A stretch of DNA of 51,918 bases, from positions 1 to 51,918 of the forward strand of contig JAGAPO010000092.1 in NCBI GenBank assembly GCA_017623215.1, in the 5' to 3' direction. Origin of the DNA: Lachnospiraceae bacterium. GTDB taxonomy: Bacteria > Bacillota > Clostridia > Lachnospirales > Lachnospiraceae. The notes under the pieces are model-generated. The model ran no database searches. It worked only from the letters and a program-made list of their open reading frames with translations, and had not been told where the DNA came from. Of the stretch, positions 35,358-42,792 are shown piece by piece. The translations under genes were made by a program, and so were the position numbers. The first letter of the stretch is position 1. Each line of letters opens with the position of its first letter.

Positions 35358-36272
35358 GTGTCATTTTCAAAGGAAGTAAAGGATGAACTATTCATGCAAG
35401 TCAGCCCGGCCAGACACTGCATGATTGCGGAATTGTCGGCCATGCTTGCCGCGTGTGCGAGGCTGACGACAGAAGAGGATGGAAGTCTTCTGGTAAGAAT
35501 TCACGCGGAGCGCAAAGAAGCAGCGGATAAGTGCTGTCTGCTGCTCGAGAAGCTTTTTGGATGGAAGGAAGGTCGGCTTTGCAGAACCGGGAACCTCGTG
35601 GAGATTGTAAGGACCGAGGATGCGGAACGGCTGCTGAATACAGCCAAGCTGAAGCCGGAGGAAGAGGCCGTTGAGACCGGGCTTGCAGCGGATAATCTGA
35701 TTGTACAGAACACCTGCTGTAAGAGGGCATTTATCCGGGGAACTTTTTTGTGCACCGGATCGGTTAATGACCCGGAGAAAGCATATCATTTTGAGATTGT
35801 CCTGCCGGATGAGGCGAGGGCAAGGCAGATGCAGAACATCATCAATTCGTTTTCTATAGATGCTAAGGTTATCCTGCGCAAGCGATACTATGTCGTATAC
35901 GTGAAAGAGGGAGCCCAGATTGTTGATTTATTGAACATTATGGAGGCGCACCGGGCTCTGATGCAATTTGAGAACGTACGAATTCTGAAAGAGGTCCGCA
36001 ACTCGGTGAACCGTCAGGTGAACTGTGAAGCGGCCAACATCAATAAAACCGTTACAGCAGCAAGCAGACAGATTGATGATATTATATTTATCAGAGACAA
36101 GGTCGGTTTCGACAAATTGTCGGAAGGATTAGAGGAGATTGCAAGATTGAGGATCGAGTACCCGGAAGCGACGTTAAAGGAGCTTGGGGCGATGCTGAAT
36201 CCGCCGATTGGCAAATCCGGAGTGAATCACAGGCTCCGCAAGCTCGGTGAAATTGCAGAAGGTTACAGGTAA
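35358..36272 (+). CDS. whiA: DNA-binding protein WhiA
   Basis: 304 residues with the WhiA layout: an N-terminal tandem LAGLIDADG-like domain (SFSKEVKDELF, GTFLCTGSVNDPEKAYHFEI) and a C-terminal helix-turn-helix (NRQVNCEAANINKTVTA; LSEGLEEIARLRIEYP; ELGAMLNPPIGKSGVNHR). The start is GTG at 35358, with GGAG about 10 bases upstream; no ATG fits the conserved N-terminus. WhiA affects sporulation in Streptomyces and chromosome segregation and division in Bacillus. In many Firmicutes yvcK lies between rapZ and whiA; here the gap is only 53 bases, so yvcK is absent. Confidence 0.95.
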   Translation: MSFSKEVKDELFMQVSPARHCMIAELSAMLAACARLTTEEDGSLLVRIHAERKEAADKCCLLLEKLFGWKEGRLCRTGNLVEIVRTEDAERLLNTAKLKPEEEAVETGLAADNLIVQNTCCKRAFIRGTFLCTGSVNDPEKAYHFEIVLPDEARARQMQNIINSFSIDAKVILRKRYYVVYVKEGAQIVDLLNIMEAHRALMQFENVRILKEVRNSVNRQVNCEAANINKTVTAASRQIDDIIFIRDKVGFDKLSEGLEEIARLRIEYPEATLKELGAMLNPPIGKSGVNHRLRKLGEIAEGYR

Positions 36273-36290
36273 TAAAAGGAGGAAAGGAAA

Positions 36291-36548
36291 ATGGTAACAA
36301 AGAAAATGACGATCAGCATTCCGAACGGTCTGGAGGCAAGGCCGGTGGCGCTGCTGGTTCAGGTGGCAAGTCAGTATGACAGCAGTATTTATGTACACTG
36401 CGATGACAAGAAGGTGAACGCTAAGAGCATCATGGGAATGATGAGTCTCGGACTTGCCGCAGGCGATGAGGTTGAGGTCTCCGCCGAGGGCAAAGACGAG
36501 CAGACCGCAATGGAGAATATCGAAAAGTACTTATGCAACCATGAATAG
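36291..36548 (+). CDS. crh: Crh-type HPr paralogue (His15 replaced by Glu)
   Basis: 85 residues, an intact HPr fold. The active-site motif reads NGLEARP, so residue 15, the His phosphorylated by enzyme I in HPr, is Glu (GAG, 36333-36335). Ser46, the HprK site, is kept at exactly residue 46 (NAKSIMGMM). In B. subtilis the paralogue Crh has Gln at 15 and lies in the same block (yvcI-yvcJ-yvcK-whiA-crh), so position, Ser46 and the lost His all indicate Crh rather than HPr. It cannot carry PTS phosphate but could be phosphorylated by the nearby HprK and act with CcpA. Strong AAAAGGAGGAAAGG ribosome binding site. Confidence 0.9.
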   Translation: MVTKKMTISIPNGLEARPVALLVQVASQYDSSIYVHCDDKKVNAKSIMGMMSLGLAAGDEVEVSAEGKDEQTAMENIEKYLCNHE

Positions 36549-36555
36549 AGCAGAG

Positions 36556-36597
36556 AATACCTGGCGTAACCTTATCGTTACCGGCCAGGTATTTTTT
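36556..36597 (+). terminator. Terminator after the Crh-like gene
   Basis: AATACCTGGC (36556-36565) pairs with GCCAGGTATT (about 36584-36594), with an inner GTAAC/GTTAC stem, followed by TTTTTT. It separates the murB-crh unit from dnaE. Confidence 0.88.
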
Positions 36598-36698
36598 GAA
36601 TAGAAGCGGCAGAGGGAAGCGGCAGGGAGACCGGCTTCCAACTGCGGATTTGTGCCGGGCGGCCGGTCTGCGGACTGCCGGAGAAAATGGAGAGGATT

Positions 36699-39600
36699 AT
36701 GGAGTTTACACATCTGCACGTGCATACGGAATACAGCCTTTTGGACGGTTCCGGAAAGATTAAGGAGATGGCCGCACGGGCAAAAGAGCTTGGAATGGAC
36801 AGTCTGGCGATTACGGATCACGGGGTTATGTACGGCGTCATTGACTTCTACCGGGCTTGCCTGGCGGAAGGCGTGAAGCCGATTCTGGGCTGTGAGGTCT
36901 ATGTTGCGCCAGGCTCACGTTTTGAGAAGGAGGGCGGCGTCTCGGACGAGAGATAGTACCACCTGGTTCTGCTCGCGGAGAATAACCAGGGCTATTCCAA
37001 CCTGATGAAAATTGTATCCAGAGGATTTACGGAAGGATTTTATTATAAACCCCGTGTGGATTATGAGGTTCTTCAGAACTATCATGAGGGAATCATAGCG
37101 CTTTCTGCATGCCTTGGAGGCGAGGTGGCGATGCTGCTGCGAAGAGGCTTCTATGAGGAGGCGAAGAAGGCGGCCTTAAGGCTTTCGGACGTCTTTGGAG
37201 AGGGAAATTTCTTCCTGGAGCTTCAGGATCATGGGATTGCGGAGCAGCGAACCGTGAACCAGGGACTTCTGCGCATGAGCAGGGAGACCGGACTCCCCCT
37301 GGTGGTGACGAACGATATTCATTACACGCTTGCAAGCGACGCAGCGGCACACGATATTCTGTTATGCATCCAGACGCAGAAAAAGGTGCAGGACGAGGAC
37401 CGCATGCGCTACGACGGCGGCCAGTATTATATGAAATCACCCGAGGAGATGGAGAAGCTCTTCCCCTATGCGAAGGAAGCGCTTGCCAATACCCATAAGA
37501 TTGCCGAGCGCTGTAACGTCGAGATTACATTCGGAGAATACAAGCTCCCCAAATACGACGTTCCGGCCGGCTATACCGCCTGGGAATATCTGCAGAAGCT
37601 TTGTAAAGAGGGCTTGTCAAAGCGGTATCCCGGCCGGGAGGAAGAGCTTAGCGAGCGCCTGAATTATGAGCTCAATACGATTCACAGCATGGGCTTTGTC
37701 GATTACTTCCTAATTGTATGGGACTTCATCAAATTCAGCCGCGACCATCAGATTATGGTCGGTCCCGGACGAGGCAGCGCCGCGGGAAGCCTTGTCTCCT
37801 ACAGCCTTGGAATCACGAATATTGACCCGCTCAAATACAATCTTCTGTTCGAGCGTTTCCTGAACCCGGAACGTCTGACAATGCCGGATATCGACGTGGA
37901 CTTCTGCTTTGAACGAAGGCAGGAGGTCATCGACTATGTTGTAAAAAAATACGGCAAGGACCGGGTTGTTCAGATTGTAACCTTCGGTACCATGGCCGCC
38001 CGCCTTGTGATCCGCGATGTAGGAAGAGCGCTTGATATGCCCTACGCGCAGGTGGACGCAGTTGCCAAGCAGGTGCCGACCGAGCTTGGAATCACGATTG
38101 AAAAGGCGCTGAAAAGCAATCCGGATCTGCGCAAAATGTATGAGGAGGATGAAGAGGTCCGGAATCTGATTGATATGTCAAAGCGTCTGGAAGGGCTTCC
38201 GAGACATACCTCCATGCACGCGGCGGGCGTGGTGATCTCGAATGCGCCGGTGGATGAATATGTTCCGCTGTCCAGAGGCGGCGATGATTCGATCACCACA
38301 CAGTTCACGATGACGACCCTGGAGGAACTGGGACTTTTAAAGATGGATTTCCTGGGACTTCGAACGCTGACTGTGATCCAGAATGCAGTTATGCTTGCCA
38401 ACCGCAGAGAGGGCGTGAATATTGATATTGACGCGCTCGACTTTTCCGATAAGAATGTATACGATATGATATCCGCCGGAAAGACCGAGGGAGTGTTCCA
38501 GCTGGAAAGTACGGGAATGAAGAATTTCATGAAGGAATTAAAGCCGAGGAATATCGAGGATGTGATCGCGGGAATCTCGCTGTACCGTCCGGGCCCGATG
38601 GATTTCATTCCGCAGTATATCAAGGGCAAGAACGAATCCGAAAGCATCACCTATGAGTGCCCGCAGCTGGAGCCGATCTTAAGCCCGACCTACGGCTGCA
38701 TTGTATATCAGGAGCAGGTTATGCAGATCGTGCGCGACCTCGCGGGCTACAGCTATGGACGAAGCGATCTGGTCCGCCGTGCGATGTCCAAAAAAAAGGC
38801 ATCGGTCATGGAGAAGGAGCGTAAGAATTTCGTATACGGCAATGAGGAGGAAGGAGTTCCGGGCTGTATCGCGAACGGAATTCCGGAGGCGGTTGCGAAC
38901 CACATCTACGATGAGATGACGGACTTTGCGAAATACGCGTTCAACAAGTCCCACGCCGCAGGCTACGCGGTCGTCTGCTATCAGACCGCTTACCTGAAAT
39001 GCTACTATCCGGTCGAGTTCATGGCGGCGCTTATGACCTCCATGATCGATAATCCGGGAAAGGTGGCAGAATATATCTTTACCTGCCGCCAGATGGGAAT
39101 CGGAATTCTTCCGCCGGATATCAACGAAGGCGAGGGCGTATTTACGGTAGCAGACGGCAAGCTCCGCTACGGAATGGCGGCAATTAAGGGCCTTGGACGA
39201 CCGGTTATCGACGCGGTTGTAAAAGAGCGGACCGAGAACGGACGCTACAAGAGCATTCAGGATTTCATTGAGCGCCTTTCCGGAAAAGAAGTGAATAAGC
39301 GGACGCTTGAAAGTTTTATCAAATCCGGAGCCTTTGATGGCATCCCCGGAACGAGAAAGCAGCTGATGCTGGTCTATGCACAGATTCTCGACGGAGTCTC
39401 ACAGGAGAAAAAGAACGGTATGACTGGGCAGATGTCGCTGTTCGATTTCGTGGATGAAGAGGCGAAGCAGGAATTCGAGTATCGCCTTCCGGACTGCGGC
39501 GAATACGATAAGGAACAGCTCCTGGCTATGGAAAAGGAGGTTCTTGGCGTCTACATCAGCGGTCATCCGCTTGAGAGCTACGAGCAGCTGCTGAAGAAGA

Positions 39601-40160
39601 ATTGTACGGTATCCACGCTTGATTTTATCGCGGATGAGGAGACCGGAAATGCAAAGGTATCGGACGGCGCGATTGCGACCATCGGAGGCATGATTACCGC
39701 GAAGAAGATGATGACAACGCGTACCGGAAGCCGCATGGCGTTTTTAACGATCGAGGATATGGCGGGAGCGGTCGAGGTGATTGTATTTCCAAGGGATTAT
39801 GAGAAATATAAGGAGCATCTTGAGGAAGACAATAAGATTCTGGTAAAGGGCCGAATCAGCGCCGAGGAAGAAAAGGATGCGAAGCTCATCTGCCAGGAAG
39901 TAATCCCCTTCGACGCTGTCAATGTAGAGGTCTGGATCAAGTACAAGAATAAGGCGGAATTTGTCGAAAATGAACAAAGTTTGTACGAGATCTTGAGCGA
40001 TTATGACGGCAATGATACGGTATGTATCTACTGCGAGTGTGAAAAAGCAATAAAACGTCTGCCTAAAAACCGAAATATTAAGGCAGATAACGCGCTTTTG
40101 GACCGTCTGAGGAAGATTTATTCCGATGAGAACGTAAAGGTTGTTCAAAAGAAGTATTGA
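36699..40160 (+). CDS. dnaE: DNA polymerase III subunit alpha (DnaE), interrupted by an in-frame TAG
   Basis: Codons 1-1153 in one frame apart from TAG at 36954-36956 (codon 86). N-terminal PHP domain (FTHLHVHTEYSLLDG; ITDHG), polymerase core with GPGRGSAAGSLVSY and PDIDVDFCFERR (catalytic Asp), QEQVMQIVRDLAGYSYGRSD, tandem helix-hairpin-helix, and a C-terminal OB domain (IGGMITAKKMMTTRTGSRMAF). The length fits DnaE. The residues after TAG (YHLVLLAENNQGYSNLM) continue the family sequence without any frame change, and related proteins usually have Tyr there, so one base change could explain it. Translation could restart at ATG 37005, losing the first 102 residues, but no ribosome binding site is seen there. 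It is either a real nonsense mutation or an assembly error. An ATG at 36687 is an alternative start. Confidence 0.9.
36954..36956 (+). other. In-frame amber codon inside dnaE
   Basis: TAG at codon 86 within an otherwise continuous DnaE frame. Many nearby genes end in TAG (for example at 7527, 10837 and 29246), so TAG is a normal stop here. Confidence 0.9.
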
Positions 40161-40194
40161 AAATCAGCCGGAAATCGTATAGAATAAAGAGTGG

Positions 40195-40222
40195 TTGACA
40201 GGATTTTATATGAATGTTAAAA
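40195..40222 (+). promoter_or_regulatory. Possible promoter of pfkA
   Basis: TTGACA (40195-40200), then a weak -10 TTAAAA (40217-40222) at 16 nt; leader of about 75 nt to pfkA. Confidence 0.45.
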
Positions 40223-40299
40223 AATAGACAAACTCGTGTTTGGACCGAAGGAACAGCCGGTCCGGATGATACGGGGAGAATCCTTTGGAGGTAAAGAAT

Positions 40300-41301
40300 A
40301 TGGCAAAGGCTGTTAAGGGAAATGATTCGGTAAAGGAGATTAAGACGATCGGTGTTCTTTCCAGCGGCGGTGACGCGCCGGGTATGAACGCAGCAATTCG
40401 TGCGGTTGTCAGAACTGCGATTGCGAACGGTCTGAAGGTTAAGGGTATCCGCAGAGGATATACGGGACTGCTGGAAGAGGATATTATTGACATGGACGCA
40501 ACGAGCGTTGCCGATACGATCCAGCGCGGCGGTACGATTTTATATACGGCTCGCTGTCCGGAATTCATGACGAAGGAAGGCCAGGACAAGGGCGCTTACA
40601 TGTGCAGAAAGCACGGAATTGACGGTATTGTGGTTATCGGCGGCGACGGTTCCTTCCAGGGCGCAAGAAAGCTTGCGGAGAGAGGAATTAATACGATCGG
40701 TGTTCCGGGAACCATCGATCTGGATATTGCCTGCACCGAGTATACCATCGGTTTTGATACCGCGGTAAATACGGCGATGGAAGCGATTGATAAGGTAAGA
40801 GATACCTCGACTTCCCATGAGCGCTGCAGTATTATCGAGGTAATGGGCCGCAACGCCGGATATATTGCACTGTGGTGCGGTATTGCGAACGGTGCGGAGC
40901 ATGTGCTGATTACTGAGCGCTACGACCACGATGAGCAGAGAATCATTAACAGTATCATTGAGAGAAGAAAAGTTGGCAAGAAGCATCATATCATTGTTAA
41001 CGCAGAGGGTATCGGCGATTCTGAAGGTATGGCAAAGCGTATTCAGGCCGCTACCGGTATTGAGACGAGAGCGACCATTATCGGTCATATCCAGAGAGGC
41101 GGAAGCCCGACCTGCAAGGACAGAGTATATGCCTCCGTTATGGGGTCCATGGCTGCGGATCTGTTAAGCCAGGGAATGTCCAACCGTGTGGTTGCGTACA
41201 GACACGGAGAGTTCACGCATTTTGATATTGAAGAAGCGCTGAATATGCATAAGGATATAGATGAGTACATGTTCTCGATGCAGAAGAAGCTGTCGAGATA
41301 A
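40300..41301 (+). CDS. pfkA: ATP-dependent 6-phosphofructokinase
   Basis: 333 residues with a slightly long N-terminus. Motifs: GVLSSGGDAPGMNAAIRAVV, the ATP loop GGDGSFQGARKL with Gly at the position that marks ATP rather than pyrophosphate use, catalytic PGTIDLDIACTEYTIGFDTA with both Asp kept but Leu in place of the usual Asn, and VMGRNAGYIAL. It makes fructose-1,6-bisphosphate, the metabolite that activates HprK, whose gene lies 8 kb upstream. Start at 40300 follows GGAGG (40287). Confidence 0.95.
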   Translation: MAKAVKGNDSVKEIKTIGVLSSGGDAPGMNAAIRAVVRTAIANGLKVKGIRRGYTGLLEEDIIDMDATSVADTIQRGGTILYTARCPEFMTKEGQDKGAYMCRKHGIDGIVVIGGDGSFQGARKLAERGINTIGVPGTIDLDIACTEYTIGFDTAVNTAMEAIDKVRDTSTSHERCSIIEVMGRNAGYIALWCGIANGAEHVLITERYDHDEQRIINSIIERRKVGKKHHIIVNAEGIGDSEGMAKRIQAATGIETRATIIGHIQRGGSPTCKDRVYASVMGSMAADLLSQGMSNRVVAYRHGEFTHFDIEEALNMHKDIDEYMFSMQKKLSR

Positions 41302-41357
41302 AGCAAAAGAGGGCTGTCGGGAGGAACCTTCCGGCAGGCATAATAGAAAGAATTCAG

Positions 41358-41398
41358 GCGGTCTGCCGTGGGAGAGAGTCCTATGGCAGGCCGTTTTT
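41358..41398 (+). terminator. Terminator after pfkA
   Basis: CGGTCTGCC (41359-41367) pairs with GGCAGGCCG (41385-41393, one U-G), followed by TTTTT. A weaker GC-rich hairpin lies just upstream (about 41311-41339). Confidence 0.88.
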
Positions 41399-41468
41399 GC
41401 TGCGGAAGACAGGAGCATAGGATTGTGTTATCTGCTGCATTCGAGCCTTCCCCTCCGGCGGAATTTTA

Positions 41469-41497
41469 TTGACTTTTCGGCCGTTTCGTGTTATCTA
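41469..41497 (+). promoter_or_regulatory. Promoter of the orphan membrane protein gene
   Basis: TTGACT (41469-41474), 17-nt spacer, TATCTA (41492-41497) with extended -10 TGT. Confidence 0.55.
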
Positions 41498-41539
41498 TTA
41501 TATGATGGTTATACTTTGCATAAAAGGAGGTACAGGAGC

Positions 41540-42712
41540 ATGGATATGTTCCAGGAACTGAAGAAGAAATCATTAAAGAGGTCGCTGACTGCAACCGTCA
41601 TTTTATTTGTGATTGCGATTGGATTATGGGTAATCAGTCTGGACGGTGTTGTGGATCTGGTGAAGGGACCGCAGGCTCTGGAGGAGATTTCAACGGAGGA
41701 TTACAAGAGTCAGTATGTAGAGACGGAAGTCTGGTATGTATTCGACTGTTTTGCGGAGTATGTGTCAACGAATAGCAAGACCAATGTCTCGAAGACAGAA
41801 GGGCTGTATTACATCATTCCGGTCGGTGATGAGACAACACAGTACATGGCTGTTCGTGTGAAGCCGGACGTGGGAGATATCCTGGATGATATCTGCGATG
41901 AGACCTGGGAGTATCTGTATGGCAATATTGCGGATACCGAGACGAGCTATCTGATGACCGGTAAGATTGTAAAGATGGAAGAGGAAGAACTGGAGCATTA
42001 TTATGACTGGTTTGAGGAGGCCGGATTTACGCAGTCTGAGATTGATGAACTGGCACTTCCCTATGTGATTAAGGACGGTATGGTCGGCGGTATGATTACC
42101 TCACCGAGCGTTCCTTCCGCGGCGATAGGCTTCTCGGCAATCGGACTGGTGCTGTTCCTGATTGCGGTATTTCGCCTTGTTAAGGCACTTACCGGCGGTT
42201 ATCAGAAGAAGATGAAAAAGTACATTGACAGCCATGAGGATATCAGCGAGGCACAGGTAGAGGCAGATTATGCTTCCGCAAAGGATTTTGGCGGAATGAA
42301 GCTCGGCAGAAGCTTTACGTTCATTCTGAGCGGTTCGAAGAGTGAACTGTTAAAGAACGTGGATATTGCATGGGCGTATCTGCAGCAGACAACGCACAGG
42401 CGCAACGGGATTAAGACCGGTGAGACCTATGCGGTTGTATTAAGAACGATGGATAAGAAGATGTACACGATCGGTCTGTGCAATAAGGACAAGGTCGTGG
42501 AGGCGCTGAATGAGTATTCGGCAGTGGCCCCGGATATCGTGCTCGGTTACTCGGATGAACTGAAGAAGGCTTATAATGCGGATGCGGCGGAATTTGTACG
42601 CCAGGCAAAGGTGCGCAGAGCGGAAGCGGAGGCGTATGCGGCAGCACAGAGCGTACAGGCTGAGGCAGCAGGAGCCGCAGAAGAGAACGGTGCCGGAGAG
42701 AAGAGCGAATAG
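41540..42712 (+). CDS. Unrecognised two-helix membrane protein
   Basis: 390 residues; I do not recognise the family. A short basic start (KKKSLKRS) precedes membrane helix 1 (about 17-34, ATVILFVIAIGLWVISL). An acidic, Tyr-rich domain of about 145 residues lies outside the membrane if the basic start is inside. Helix 2 is at about 190-212 (SAAIGFSAIGLVLFLIAVF). A cytoplasmic-type domain follows (about 215-370) with LGRSFTFILSGSKSELLKN and TYAVVLRTMDKKMYTIGLCN, ending in an Ala/Glu-rich tail. The layout resembles a signalling or envelope-stress protein, which is only a guess. Start has AAAAGGAGG upstream. It stands alone between pfkA and tex. Confidence 0.8.
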   Translation: MDMFQELKKKSLKRSLTATVILFVIAIGLWVISLDGVVDLVKGPQALEEISTEDYKSQYVETEVWYVFDCFAEYVSTNSKTNVSKTEGLYYIIPVGDETTQYMAVRVKPDVGDILDDICDETWEYLYGNIADTETSYLMTGKIVKMEEEELEHYYDWFEEAGFTQSEIDELALPYVIKDGMVGGMITSPSVPSAAIGFSAIGLVLFLIAVFRLVKALTGGYQKKMKKYIDSHEDISEAQVEADYASAKDFGGMKLGRSFTFILSGSKSELLKNVDIAWAYLQQTTHRRNGIKTGETYAVVLRTMDKKMYTIGLCNKDKVVEALNEYSAVAPDIVLGYSDELKKAYNADAAEFVRQAKVRRAEAEAYAAAQSVQAEAAGAAEENGAGEKSE

Positions 42713-42726
42713 TATAGTATGGTGGG

Positions 42727-42766
42727 GACAGCATGCATGAGGCGATTGGGTGAGGTGCATGCTGTC
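42727..42766 (+). terminator. 11-bp hairpin before tex
   Basis: GACAGCATGCA (42727-42737) pairs perfectly with TGCATGCTGTC (42756-42766). No T-run follows; the hairpin ends 27 bases before the tex start, so it may be an attenuator or an mRNA-processing stem. Confidence 0.55.
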
Positions 42767-42792
42767 TCACGTTCAGAAAGGATATGCAGAGA

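Noticed and set aside
36291..36548. Ordinary HPr phosphocarrier
   Set aside because: Residue 15 is Glu, so it cannot accept phosphate from enzyme I; the locus fits Crh.
36954..36956. Recoded TAG (pyrrolysine or alternative code)
   Set aside because: Many neighbouring genes end in TAG and DnaE is not a pyrrolysine protein; nonsense mutation or sequence error is simpler.
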